Of a stretch of 64,000 nucleotides of DNA, positions 1 through 8,466 are shown one piece after another; positions within the stretch are counted from its first letter, which is position 1; every line of letters begins with the position of its first letter. The notes beneath the pieces are model-generated. The model was not told the DNA's origin and did no database searches. It saw only the letters and a list, made by a program, of their open reading frames with translations. Both the position numbers and the translations under genes were made by a program. The stretch is from CAVYXF01 sp963772335. GTDB lineage: Bacteria > Pseudomonadota > Alphaproteobacteria > Rhizobiales > Rhodomicrobiaceae. Where the stretch lies: positions 806,001 to 870,000 of the forward strand of contig CAVYXF010000003.1 in assembly GCA_963772335.1 (NCBI GenBank). The letters run 5' to 3'.

Positions 1-1
1 G

Positions 2-505
2 GGCCGGCTCGTGGAAAGCGCCGCGCCGTCGCAACCGCCCACAGCGGACGTCAAGGCCGCCGTCGAAAGCTGCCTGCGCCTCGTTGCGCCGCTCGCCAAA
101 CAGGCGGGCTTGCGCCTCTCCAAGTCGCTCGGCAAACATCTGCCGCAGCTCATGGCCCAGGACCGCGCGCTGAAGCAAATCATGCTGAATGTGCTGCTCA
201 ACGCCGTGCGGCATCAAAAGACCGGTGGGCGCATTGCTGTGAAGGCGCGCCGACTGCGCGACGGCCGCTTGCGGATTGTCATCAGCGACGACGGCATCGG
301 CATGACCAAGAAGGAAATCAAGGCGGCGCTGCACGGCAAGCCGGCGCAGCAGCCGCGGCCGGGGAGCCTTTCCGGACTCGGCCTGCCGCTTGTCAAGCGG
401 CTTGTCGAGGACGCGGGCGGCGCCATTACCATCGAAAGCGCGCGGCGCAAAGGCACGACCGTCGAGATCCGATTCCCGCCGTCAAGCCTTGTCAGCCCGA
501 GCTAG
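2..505 (+). CDS. Sensor histidine kinase, C-terminal part (cut by window start)
   Basis: Only the ATP-binding half of a two-component histidine kinase is visible; the frame is open to the window edge, so the true start and sensory domain lie outside. Seen directly: an N-box (IMLNVLLNAVRHQ), a G1 box (ISDDGIGM) and a G2 box (GLGLPLVKRLV), which together form the HATPase_c fold that transfers phosphate to the kinase's own histidine. The phosphorylated His and any response regulator are not in view. Its TAG stop shares the CTAG tetramer with the stop of the convergent photolyase gene. What it senses cannot be told. Confidence 0.85.
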   Translation, partial: GRLVESAAPSQPPTADVKAAVESCLRLVAPLAKQAGLRLSKSLGKHLPQLMAQDRALKQIMLNVLLNAVRHQKTGGRIAVKARRLRDGRLRIVISDDGIGMTKKEIKAALHGKPAQQPRPGSLSGLGLPLVKRLVEDAGGAITIESARRKGTTVEIRFPPSSLVSPS

Positions 506-1953
506 TCCGCCGGATTTTGGGCGCCGCCGATCTCCTGAAAGGCCGCCAGCGCCCGCTTGCGTCCGGTATCGTGATCGACGATAGGGCGCGGATAGCTCTT
601 GCCCAGCACAACATCCGCCGCGGCAATGACAGCGTCCGGTGCGAGCCAGGGCGCATGAATGTGCTCGTCGGGGAGCTTCGCCAACTCCGGCACCCATCGG
701 CGCACATAGGCGCCAGCCGTATCGAATTTCTTGCCCTGCAGCACCGGATTGAACACGCGAAAGTAGGGCGCTGCATCGGCGCCGGACCCGGCCACCCACT
801 GCCAGCTCGCGGAATTATTGGCGAGGTCGGCATCGACGAGCGTATCCCAGAACCAAGCCTCGCCCTTTTGCCAGGGGATCAGCAGATGTTTGATGAGCAG
901 CGAGGCGACAATCAGGCGCACGCGGTTATGCATCCATCCGGTCGCCCAGAGCTGGCGCATTCCGGCATCGACGATTGGGTAGCCGGTCTCCCCCTTCTGC
1001 CAGGAGCGCAGTGCGTTGCGATCGCGGCGCCAGGGGAAGTCGGCAAACGCCGGCCGGAACGGTTCATCCGGCAGCTGCGGAAAGTAACACAGCAGGTGAT
1101 AGGAAAACTCGCGCCAATAGAGCTCGCGGAGGTAGCTGCCGGCGCCTTTGCGCGCGCCGCCCTCGGCTGCCGCATCGACGGCATGCCAGATCTGGCGCGG
1201 GCTGAGTTCGCCGAACGCCAGATAGGGTGACAGACGCGATGTTCCCTCCAGGCCAGGCGCGTTCCGGTCGCTGTCATAGTCGCGGATTGCGGAGTCGACG
1301 AAGGCGTGGAGGCGCTCACGCGCGCCGCGCTCGCCGGGCGTCCAGGTCTCGCGCAGACCGCCCGCCCAGTCGGGATTGGTCGGCTCGAGCTTCCAGTCGG
1401 CCAAGTCTTCGCTGTTCGGCCAGGTGGATGGTGCAGGAATGTTTGGTGGTGCGGGGAGCGGCGCGGGTGGCGGCTCCTTGGCGAGTGCCGCCTTCCAATA
1501 GGGTGTGAACACCTTGAAGGGATCACCGCTGCGGTTGTGCAGCGCTTCGGGCTCGTTCAGCAGGTGGCCGGAAAAGCGCTGGCAGCCAATCGCGCGCTTT
1601 CCGAGTGCCTCAGCCAGGGCGGCCTCGAGTTTCACCATGTAAGGTTCGTAGCCACGCGTGAAATAGACCGCACTCGCGCCCGTTTCATCGACGAGCCGCA
1701 ACAGCACCGGCAGGGCTTCGCCTCGGCGCAGGATAAGGCGCGAACCGCGCTCGCTCAATGCATCGCCGAGCGCGCGCAGGCTCCCCGCCAGCCACCAGCG
1801 GCTCGCGCCGCCAAGTCGCCAGCGGCCGGCAGTTTCATCATCCAGAATATAGAGGGGAATGATAGGCCGGCTCTCCTCGATCGCAGCACGCAAAGCCGGG
1901 TGGTCGGCAAGCCGCAGGTCGCGGCGAAACCAGAGCAGGATGGGGTTGGTCAT
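502..1953 (-). CDS. phrB: Deoxyribodipyrimidine photolyase (class I CPD type)
   Basis: Light-driven, FAD-dependent repair of cyclobutane pyrimidine dimers in DNA. At 483 residues it has the usual length of the photolyase/cryptochrome family. The N-terminal antenna domain begins PILLWFRRDLRLADHPAL, the classic family start. The C-terminal FAD domain shows YWREFSYHLL, TGWMHNRVRLIVASL and DADLANNSASWQWVAGSG followed by DAAPYFRVFNP, which contain the flavin-contacting residues and electron-transfer tryptophans. The start is the first ATG after a normal spacer. It is convergent with the upstream kinase fragment. A cryptochrome function is possible but less likely with these motifs. Confidence 0.95.
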   Translation of the reverse strand: MTNPILLWFRRDLRLADHPALRAAIEESRPIIPLYILDDETAGRWRLGGASRWWLAGSLRALGDALSERGSRLILRRGEALPVLLRLVDETGASAVYFTRGYEPYMVKLEAALAEALGKRAIGCQRFSGHLLNEPEALHNRSGDPFKVFTPYWKAALAKEPPPAPLPAPPNIPAPSTWPNSEDLADWKLEPTNPDWAGGLRETWTPGERGARERLHAFVDSAIRDYDSDRNAPGLEGTSRLSPYLAFGELSPRQIWHAVDAAAEGGARKGAGSYLRELYWREFSYHLLCYFPQLPDEPFRPAFADFPWRRDRNALRSWQKGETGYPIVDAGMRQLWATGWMHNRVRLIVASLLIKHLLIPWQKGEAWFWDTLVDADLANNSASWQWVAGSGADAAPYFRVFNPVLQGKKFDTAGAYVRRWVPELAKLPDEHIHAPWLAPDAVIAAADVVLGKSYPRPIVDHDTGRKRALAAFQEIGGAQNPAD

Positions 1954-2241
1954 GGGCCTCCCTTATGGGAATTTTCCTGGCTGCTTTCCGCCACCTAAAG
2001 GCGAGCTTCTCATCAATCAATATGAATGCATTCCCCTCCCATTTGCGCTAAGCTGCGCTTGGATGTGCGGCAATATGGCTCGACGGGGTCGATAGGGGCT
2101 GGCATTATTCCTCGGCGTGCCAATCTTTCGGGAGAGAGGGAGCGTGTGCCCGGATCGCAGTATCGTTTTCCGATCAAGAACAGCGTGCCGGCTCCGCGCC
2201 GCATACACGTCAATTTTCGATTTGGCGCTGTAGCGTAAGCG

Positions 2242-3177
2242 ATGTTGCCGAAACTGATCAGGTATTTTCGGAAAATGGACGATCTGGAAGCTCAGTCTAT
2301 CGATACCGAGCTCAATCCTCCCTTTACCATTCTTCGTCCCGATCATGGTCTGAGCCCTTTCATTTTCAACTCGCCGCATAGCGGCCGCACCTATCCCACC
2401 TCGTTCCTGCGCGCCTCGCGCCTCAGCGCCCCGGCCTTGCGCAAATCCGAAGATGCCTATGTTGACCTGCTCCTTGCGGGCGTCGTGAAGATCGGCGCAA
2501 CCTTGATGCATGCGCATTTCCCGCGCGCCTATCTCGACGTTAACCGCGAGCCCTATGAGCTGGATCCCGCTCTGTTTGCCGACCGGCTGCCGGACTATGC
2601 CAACACCCACTCGCTTCGGGTGATCGGGGGCCTTGGCACCATTGCGCGGGTGGTCAACGAGCAGGAGGAGATCTACCGCGCGCCGCTCAGCGTCAACACC
2701 GCGCTCGAGCGCATTGAGAAGCTCTACAAACCCTATCACACCTCACTTGCCGGCCTGCTGATCCGGGCGCGGCAGCTGTTCGGCTATGCCGTGCTGATCG
2801 ATTTCCATTCGATGCCGTCGGGCCAAGGCGACCGCGCCGATCCGCATAAGGTCGATTTTGTGCTCGGCGACCGCTTTGGCACCTCCTGCGCACGCGAGAT
2901 GGTCCGCTGCGCGGAGCGGTTTCTCACCGGACTTGGCTATAAGGTGACGCTGAACAAGCCTTATGCGGGCGGCTATATCACCGAGCATTATGGCAAGCCC
3001 AATGAAGGCATCCACGCCCTGCAAATCGAGGTGAACCGGGCGCTTTATATGGATGAAGAGACGCTGGCGCTGCGGCGGGATTTTCTCAATCTGCGCGCCG
3101 ACCTCACGACACTGGCCAACAGCCTCATTCAAAGGCTGCCAGATTACCTCACTCCCAGGCGCACGGCAGCCGAATGA
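2242..3177 (+). CDS. N-formylglutamate amidohydrolase family protein
   Basis: Predicted zinc hydrolase of the N-formylglutamate amidohydrolase family, which releases formate or another acyl group from N-acyl-glutamate, as in the last step of one histidine degradation route. Family marks include FIFNSPHSGRTYP near residue 45, AYLDVNREPYELDP, LIDFHSMPS and the late EVNRALYMDEE. Length (311 residues) fits. The start is uncertain: ATG 2242 has a weak ribosome site, and ATG 2275 (MDDLEAQS) is a reasonable alternative that keeps the whole domain. No hut genes are adjacent, so the substrate is open. Confidence 0.85.
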   Translation: MLPKLIRYFRKMDDLEAQSIDTELNPPFTILRPDHGLSPFIFNSPHSGRTYPTSFLRASRLSAPALRKSEDAYVDLLLAGVVKIGATLMHAHFPRAYLDVNREPYELDPALFADRLPDYANTHSLRVIGGLGTIARVVNEQEEIYRAPLSVNTALERIEKLYKPYHTSLAGLLIRARQLFGYAVLIDFHSMPSGQGDRADPHKVDFVLGDRFGTSCAREMVRCAERFLTGLGYKVTLNKPYAGGYITEHYGKPNEGIHALQIEVNRALYMDEETLALRRDFLNLRADLTTLANSLIQRLPDYLTPRRTAAE

Positions 3178-3225
3178 ACTGTTGTCGGAATGCGCCGTTC
3201 CGGGCATTCTACCTCAGCCGCAGGC

Positions 3226-3302
3226 AAAAAAAGGGGGTCGCCCGAGGCTATCGAGCGACCCAAGTCTAGGGAGGAAACGCCCAAGGAGGGCTGCGGCTCG
3301 GC
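3226..3302 (-). ncRNA. mmgR: MmgR (alpha-r8, 'suhB' motif) type small RNA
   Basis: On the minus strand this stretch reads as a compact trans-acting sRNA. The first small hairpin is 3291-3279 (GCCC stem, UCCUU loop). Then comes a single-stranded linker holding UUUCCUCCCU (3277-3268), then a second hairpin with a 7-bp GGGUCGC/GCGACCC stem (3261-3255 with 3241-3235) and a run of seven U (3232-3226). Two stem-loops flanking UUUCCUCCCU and ending in a factor-independent terminator is the described plan of the MmgR family in Rhizobiales. An older Rfam name for that motif is suhB, and a suhB/hisN-type gene starts at 3499 here. Identification is from memory of the family. The 5' end is approximate. 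Confidence 0.75.
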
Positions 3303-3498
3303 CAAAGGAATGACCTTGCCGCACTGCAAAAGATGACATTGCGGCGCACAAAAATCAATAGATTCCTTGCGGGTTATGGCCAAGACGACAGATGTCTGTT
3401 GTTTTTATGCAACTTGTTGCGCGAACGCTCGACCAAGTGACTGAAATAACAGCATGATTTTGTTGTCTTTGCCTATGTTATGAGATTGGAATTCCGCT

Positions 3499-4308
3499 TT
3501 GGCTGTCTCTCCATTTCCGAGCCGCGACGATCAGTCAGAGCTGATCAGCTTCCTACATCAACTTGCCGACGCATCGGCCGATGCGATTCGGCCCCATTTC
3601 CGCAAGGGGGCGTTCGTCACCAACAAAGCGGCGCAGGGTCGTTTTGATCCGGTCACGGAGGCCGATCGGGGCGCCGAGGCGGCGATGCGCCAGCTCATCG
3701 AAGCCCATTATCCCGATCATGGAATTTTCGGAGAGGAGTTTCCTGAAAAACCTGCTCGGGGCCCTTTTTGCTGGATGCTCGATCCCATCGATGGCACACG
3801 CGCCTTCATCATGGGGCTGCCGGTCTGGGGCACGCTGATCGGCCTTGACCATGACGGGGCGCCGTTCCTCGGAATGATGAATCAACCCTATACCGGAGAG
3901 CGGTTCTGGGCCTCCCAAGAGGGCGCGCATTTCCGCAATGCGGGCGATGAGTGCTTCATCACCACCCGCAAAGGCAGCCAGCTGGCCGATGCGATCTTAG
4001 TCGCGACCGCCCCCGACATGTTCCCCATGGCCGAGTTCGAGCGGTTCAGCGCTCTCTCGGCGGCGGTGCGCATGACGCGCTTTGGCGGCGATTGCTATCT
4101 CTATTGCATGCTGGCGATGGGCTTCCTCGACATCGTTGCCGAGGCGGGGCTGAAGCCATTCGACATTGCCCCGCTGATCCCCATCATCCGCGCCGCTGGC
4201 GGCGTGGTCACTACCTGGGATGGCGGCGATCCGGCGAAAGGCGGAAACGTTGTCGCCGCAGGCGATGCGGCACTTCATGAGGCTGCGCTGAAATATCTGG
4301 CCGGCTGA
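3499..4308 (+). CDS. hisN: Histidinol-phosphatase, inositol monophosphatase family
   Basis: Mg-dependent phosphatase of the inositol-monophosphatase fold, most like the HisN branch that makes L-histidinol in actinobacteria and many alphaproteobacteria. Visible motifs are DPVTEADRGAE, the acidic GEEF, the signature MLDPIDGTRAFIMG, and GGDCYLY followed by VAEAGLKPFDIAPL, which carries the third metal ligand. Length (269) fits. The start is a TTG; no better ATG keeps the N-terminus. A general SuhB/IMPase role cannot be excluded. A strong hairpin terminator follows. Confidence 0.85.
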   Translation: MAVSPFPSRDDQSELISFLHQLADASADAIRPHFRKGAFVTNKAAQGRFDPVTEADRGAEAAMRQLIEAHYPDHGIFGEEFPEKPARGPFCWMLDPIDGTRAFIMGLPVWGTLIGLDHDGAPFLGMMNQPYTGERFWASQEGAHFRNAGDECFITTRKGSQLADAILVATAPDMFPMAEFERFSALSAAVRMTRFGGDCYLYCMLAMGFLDIVAEAGLKPFDIAPLIPIIRAAGGVVTTWDGGDPAKGGNVVAAGDAALHEAALKYLAG

Positions 4309-4345
4309 GCACGCCTGGCCTCCACCTTCCTCATTTCGGCATAAG

Positions 4346-4384
4346 AAAACCCGGCTCGACCTCACGGCCGGCCGGGTTCTTTTC
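4346..4384. terminator. Bidirectional factor-independent terminator
   Basis: An 8-bp stem AACCCGGC (4348-4355) pairs with GCCGGGTT (4371-4378). It is flanked by A-rich sequence on the left and a T run on the right, so it can end the hisN transcript and that of the convergent small gene. Confidence 0.8.
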
Positions 4385-4398
4385 AAGGCTGTTTAACC

Positions 4399-4689
4399 TC
4401 AGTAGTCGCAATACCAGATCGGGCCAAACCTGACGCAAGCGTCAGGGCGACGACCATGGCCGCGCCAGGGACGGCAGGAGCGGCGCTCGCCGTAGCGATT
4501 GTGGCGATGCCAGCCATGCCGGCCCCTTGCACAATAACGATGATCGCCGTGCACCTGGATCAAGCCGCTGCTGAGGCCATCGGCGAGGCCGCCCATATTC
4601 GCTGGTGCCGCGCTAACGACACCGGCTGAGGCCGCCAGGAACCCAGCTGCCGCTAAAATCTTCAGAACGTTCACAGTCGTAACTCCCAT
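4399..4689 (-). CDS. Small secreted His/Arg-rich protein, unknown function
   Basis: A 96-residue protein with a clear Sec signal peptide (MGVTTVNVLKILAAAGFLAA, cleavage probably after VVSA) and a short mature part rich in His, Arg, Trp and Cys, ending GPIWYCDY. ATG 4689 is chosen because it begins exactly at the signal peptide; a start at 4731 would add 14 residues without signal character. Small WHRH-containing exported proteins like this are common in Rhizobiales and have no assigned role. Metal binding by the His/Cys residues is only a guess. Confidence 0.6.
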   Translation of the reverse strand: MGVTTVNVLKILAAAGFLAASAGVVSAAPANMGGLADGLSSGLIQVHGDHRYCARGRHGWHRHNRYGERRSCRPWRGHGRRPDACVRFGPIWYCDY

Positions 4690-4811
4690 CTCGGTTACAG
4701 TTCGCCGGAGAGCACCCACCGACCCCAGCAATCCCCCCCGCTGGCCCGACTGCCTCCGTCTTCAGCGTAACAATTGCGCTCCGGGGGCGGTCCGTCAAGC
4801 GGCATAGGGGA

Positions 4812-6938
4812 CTACCCAGACAGGAACGCCAGCCACTCCTCCTCATCCATCACCTTGACGCCGAGCGTCTGAGCCTCCTTCAGCTTGGAGCCGGCGCCGG
4901 GGCCAGCGACCACATAGTCGGTCTTTTGTGAGACCGAGCCGGCCACTTTGGCACCGAGCCGCTCGGCCTGTGCCTTCGCCTCCTGCCGGGTCAGCCTTTC
5001 CAGCGTGCCGGTGAACACCACCGTCTTGCCAGCGATCGGCGAGGCGGCAATGTCCGCTCGCTTGTATTCCTGGATGTCGAGATGCGGGACGAGGTCGTCC
5101 AGCGCTTTGAGGTTATGCTCCTCGGCGAAGAAGGCGACTATGGCATCGGCGACGACCTCGCCGACGCTGTCGATATCGTTGAGCTCGGCTGAGGCTTCGC
5201 TGTCCTTGTCGCGGGCGGCGATCATCGCCTCGCGGAATTTGGCGAAAGTGCCATAGGCGCGGGCGAGCAGCTTTGCCGTTGCCTCCCCGACATGACGGAT
5301 GCCAAGCGCGTAGATGAAACGCTCCAGGCTGATATTGCGCCGGTCATTAATTGCCTTGAACAGGTTCTGTGCCGACTTCGCACCCCAGCCCTCGCGCGCC
5401 TTGAGCGGCGTCAGGCTTCCCTTGTCGCGCGCCTCGAGCGTGAAGATGTCGGCCGGCGCGTTGATCAGCCCGTCGCGGTGGAAGGCCTCGATTTGCTTTG
5501 CGCCGAGCCCTTCGATGTCGAAGGCGTTGCGCGAAACGAAATGCTTCAGCCGCTCCACCGTCTGCGCCGCGCAGATCAGCCCGCCCGTACAGCGCCGGAC
5601 GGCGTCCACCTTGCCGGACTTGGGGTTGACCTCGCGCACCGCCGTCGAGCCGCAGACCGGACAGACCTCCGGAAACACGTAGGGCTGGGCTCCCGCCGGG
5701 CGCTTCTCCGGCACATAGCCGAGAATCTGCGGGATCACGTCGCCGGCGCGCTGCACAATGACCCAGTCGCCGATGCGGATGTCTTTGCGTGCGATCTCAT
5801 CCTCATTGTGGAGGGTAGCGTTCTGCACCACCACACCGCCCACCGTGACGGGAGCGAGCTTGGCGACGGGGGTGAGCGCACCCGTGCGGCCGACCTGGAT
5901 TTCGATGTCGTTGAGAATGGTGGTCGCCTTCTGCGCCGGGAATTTGTGGGCGACCGCCCAGCGCGGCGAGCGCGACACGAAACCGAGCCGGCGCTGGAAC
6001 TCCAGGCTGTTGACCTTATAGACCACCCCATCGATGTCATAGCCGAGCGTCGCGCGCTGCTGTTCGATCTCGCGATAGGTGGCGAACATTTCCTCGAGCG
6101 ACCGGCACACGCGGGTCAGCGGGTTGACCGGAAAGCCCCAGCGCTTGAAGGCATCGAGTACACCGGATTGCGTGGTCGCCGGGAGCTGCGAAACCTCGCC
6201 CCAGGCGTAGGCGAAGAACTGCAGCGGCCGCGAGGCGGTGATACTTGGATCGAGCTGGCGCAGCGAGCCGGCGGCAAAGTTGCGCGGATTGGCGAAGATT
6301 TTCCCGCCTTCCGCCTCCTGACGGGCATTCAGGGCAAGGAAGTCGCTGGCGCGCATGTAGATTTCGCCCCGGACCTCAAAAACCGACGGGAAGTCTGCCG
6401 CCTTCACCCGGTTCGGAATGACCTTGATGGTCTCCACATTGGGGGTGACATTCTCACCCTCGAAGCCGTCGCCGCGCGTGGCGGCCGTCGTCAGCCGGCC
6501 TTCTTCATAACGCAGCGATATGGAGAGCCCGTCGATCTTCGGCTCGGCGGTTACCTCGATCGGCTGCTCGGCATCGATTCGCAGGAAGCGCCTGACCCGG
6601 TCGAGGAAGTCGCGAGCCTCCTCCTCATCGAAGATATTGCCGAGCGACAGCATCGACACGCGGTGCTGCACCTTGGCGAACTTCTCCGATGGCTGGACGC
6701 CGACAGTCTGTGTTGGGCTTTCCGCCCCGGCGAGTTCAGGAAAAACCTCCTCGATCGCCTCGAGGCGCTGGCGCAGCGCATCATAGGCCGCATCGGTGAG
6801 GGTTGGAGAGTCCTCCTGGTAATAGAGCCGATCCGCCTCTGCAATATCGGCTGCGAGCCGCTTGTGCTCGGCAGTTGCCGCTTCAGGTGTCAGATCGACG
6901 ACCGGCGTATCGTCCGGTTTTGTTTTGGCTTTGGCCAT
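4812..6938 (-). CDS. ligA: NAD-dependent DNA ligase
   Basis: Seals nicks in DNA during replication and repair, using NAD+ to adenylate an active-site lysine. Domains in order: Ia/adenylation domain with KIDG (Lys about residue 134), OB fold, a Cys4 zinc finger (CPVCGSTAV ... CTGGLICAAQ), helix-hairpin-helix repeats, and a C-terminal BRCT domain (KTVVFTGTLERLTRQEAK to the end). ATG 6938 (MAKAKTKPDD) gives 708 residues, the usual length; an upstream in-frame extension to 7073 would run into the neighbouring gene and lacks conservation. It lies downstream of the MDR reductase on the same strand. Confidence 0.97.
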   Translation of the reverse strand: MAKAKTKPDDTPVVDLTPEAATAEHKRLAADIAEADRLYYQEDSPTLTDAAYDALRQRLEAIEEVFPELAGAESPTQTVGVQPSEKFAKVQHRVSMLSLGNIFDEEEARDFLDRVRRFLRIDAEQPIEVTAEPKIDGLSISLRYEEGRLTTAATRGDGFEGENVTPNVETIKVIPNRVKAADFPSVFEVRGEIYMRASDFLALNARQEAEGGKIFANPRNFAAGSLRQLDPSITASRPLQFFAYAWGEVSQLPATTQSGVLDAFKRWGFPVNPLTRVCRSLEEMFATYREIEQQRATLGYDIDGVVYKVNSLEFQRRLGFVSRSPRWAVAHKFPAQKATTILNDIEIQVGRTGALTPVAKLAPVTVGGVVVQNATLHNEDEIARKDIRIGDWVIVQRAGDVIPQILGYVPEKRPAGAQPYVFPEVCPVCGSTAVREVNPKSGKVDAVRRCTGGLICAAQTVERLKHFVSRNAFDIEGLGAKQIEAFHRDGLINAPADIFTLEARDKGSLTPLKAREGWGAKSAQNLFKAINDRRNISLERFIYALGIRHVGEATAKLLARAYGTFAKFREAMIAARDKDSEASAELNDIDSVGEVVADAIVAFFAEEHNLKALDDLVPHLDIQEYKRADIAASPIAGKTVVFTGTLERLTRQEAKAQAERLGAKVAGSVSQKTDYVVAGPGAGSKLKEAQTLGVKVMDEEEWLAFLSG

Positions 6939-7014
6939 GGAGCGTTTAGGGCTTGATGACTTGCGGCTTGGCATGAGGGAGCCGGCGCTCAGGGCTGAGC
7001 GCCAGCGGAGTTCT

Positions 7015-8001
7015 TTAGTCCACCGTGAGCACGATCCGGCCGCGGATTTTGCCTTCAAGGATTTGTGGCGCAAGATCCAGAACCTCGCGCAAAGGGCGGA
7101 CCTCGGTCATGGCGTGAAGTTTTGTCTTGTCGAGATCACGGGCAAGGCGGTCCCAGGCGATTTTGCGCTTTTCCATCGGTGCCATCACGGAATCAACGCC
7201 AGCAAGCGTGACGCCGCGCAGAATGAATGGGGCGACGCTGGTGGTCAGATCCATGCCGCCCGCAAGACCGCAGGCAGCGACCGTCCCGCCATAGGCCGTC
7301 TGCGACAAAGCATTGGCGAGCGTATTGGTGCCGACCACATCGATCACCCCCGCCCAGCGCTCGTTTGCAAGCGGCCGGGCCGGTCCTTCGAAATCCGCAC
7401 GCGCCAGAATTTCTTTTGCGCCAAGCGAGGTGAGGTAATCCGCCGTCTCGGGGCGTCCGGTGGTCGCCGCAACGCTATAGCCAAGCCGCGATAGAACCGC
7501 GACTGCGACGCTGCCGACGCCGCCCGCCGCGCCGGTGACCAGCACCGTGCCGCGATCGGGCGTCACATCATGGGCCTCAAGCGCCAGCACGCAAAGCATA
7601 GCGGTATAGCCTGCAGTGCCAAGCGCCATGGTCTCTTGCGGCGTGAACCCGGCCGGGATCGGCAGCAGCCAGTCGCCGCTCACCCGCGCATAGCCCGCAT
7701 AGCCGCCGTGATGGCTCTCGCCCAGCCCCCAGCCATTAATCAGCACCTTGTCGCCCGGCTTAAACGAGGGGTGGGTGGATTGCGTCACTTCCCCGGCAAA
7801 GTCGATGCCCGGGATCAGCGGATAGCGGCGGATGACCGGCGCCTTACCGGTCACCGCCAGCCCATCCTTGTAATTGATGGTGGTGTGGGTGACGCGAACG
7901 GTCACGTCACCGTCCATCAGATCCTGTTCGCTGAGCTGGGTCCATTCGGCATGAGGGCCGCTTTCGGTCTTGGAGACGAGCAGGGCGTTGAATGTGGTCA
8001 C
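7015..8001 (-). CDS. acuI: MDR-family NADPH oxidoreductase, acrylyl-CoA reductase (AcuI/YhdH) type
   Basis: Medium-chain reductase without structural zinc, close in pattern to AcuI/YhdH, which reduces acryloyl-CoA to propionyl-CoA with NADPH. Motifs: TTINYKDGLAVTGK, PLIPGIDFAGEV, GHHGGYAGYA-like segment, the nucleotide-binding VTGAAGGVGSVAVA and the late GKIRGRIVL. GTG 8001 is preferred because AGGAAGAG lies just upstream and it gives the family length of 328; ATG 8022 is the alternative. In this organism propionyl-CoA production would fit the nearby ethylmalonyl-CoA pathway genes, but that link is inferred. Confidence 0.85.
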   Translation of the reverse strand: MTTFNALLVSKTESGPHAEWTQLSEQDLMDGDVTVRVTHTTINYKDGLAVTGKAPVIRRYPLIPGIDFAGEVTQSTHPSFKPGDKVLINGWGLGESHHGGYAGYARVSGDWLLPIPAGFTPQETMALGTAGYTAMLCVLALEAHDVTPDRGTVLVTGAAGGVGSVAVAVLSRLGYSVAATTGRPETADYLTSLGAKEILARADFEGPARPLANERWAGVIDVVGTNTLANALSQTAYGGTVAACGLAGGMDLTTSVAPFILRGVTLAGVDSVMAPMEKRKIAWDRLARDLDKTKLHAMTEVRPLREVLDLAPQILEGKIRGRIVLTVD

Positions 8002-8030
8002 GGGCTCTTCCTGTATAATCAAGTGGCGAT

Positions 8031-8070
8031 AACCGGTAGATGCACAATCGAAATACTTATATTACCGGTT
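8031..8070. promoter_or_regulatory. Inverted repeat AACCGGTA/TACCGGTT upstream of acuI
   Basis: Perfect 8-base arms at 8031-8038 and 8063-8070, 32 bases centre to centre (about three helical turns), lie 30 bases upstream of the reductase start. Each arm contains the self-complementary hexamer ACCGGT. The spacing and position fit a repressor or activator site; the regulator is unknown. Confidence 0.4.
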
Positions 8071-8290
8071 GGCTGACCTTGTCATACCCAAGTGGTGCAG
8101 ATTGTCATGTCCTTAGACTACGGCTGAACGTTTATTTACCAATAAACTTTGTCCATTTATGCGAACGGCCTTTATTTTTGCTGCACTGCATCACAAGTTT
8201 TTCTTGCATTCCGCCGATAGCGACTTTTACACTCCAAGCATGTCCGGCATCACGAGCCTCTCTCGTGAGCTGCTCGAACCAGGAGTTGAC

Positions 8291-8374
8291 ATGATGGGAT
8301 ACACCGCGAGTTGGACATTTGCCACCATGCTCGCCTTCGGCTTTGTCATGGCCATTCTGCTCGGCATGCTGTAG
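8291..8374 (+). CDS. 27-residue single-span membrane peptide
   Basis: A tiny gene with good signals: AGGAG lies just before ATG 8291, and a strong terminator follows 25 bases after the stop. The product is one hydrophobic helix (TASWTFATMLAFGFVMAIL) with almost no soluble part, so it should be an inner-membrane peptide. Starting at 8159 would give 71 residues but with an unlikely N-terminal part and no ribosome site. It stands alone, divergent from acuI and convergent with the aminotransferase. Function unknown. Confidence 0.5.
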   Translation: MMGYTASWTFATMLAFGFVMAILLGML

Positions 8375-8398
8375 GCCAATTTCCCAGGACGTCACACT

Positions 8399-8432
8399 TA
8401 AAAGCCGCGGGTTCTCCGCGGCTTTGCTTTTA
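8399..8432 (+). terminator. Terminator after the small membrane peptide gene
   Basis: AAAGCCGCGG and CCGCGGCTTT form a 10-bp stem with a short loop, followed by GCTTTTAT. It is oriented for the plus-strand peptide gene and may also serve the convergent aminotransferase. Confidence 0.8.
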
Positions 8433-8466
8433 TATAGGCACGCAAGCCGCAACGTTTTTCACCACT

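Noticed and set aside
5292..6956. 554-codon open frame on the plus strand opposite ligA
   Set aside because: It is the GC-rich antisense shadow of a clear ligA gene, with low-complexity Arg/Glu/Leu-rich sequence and no ribosome site or domain.
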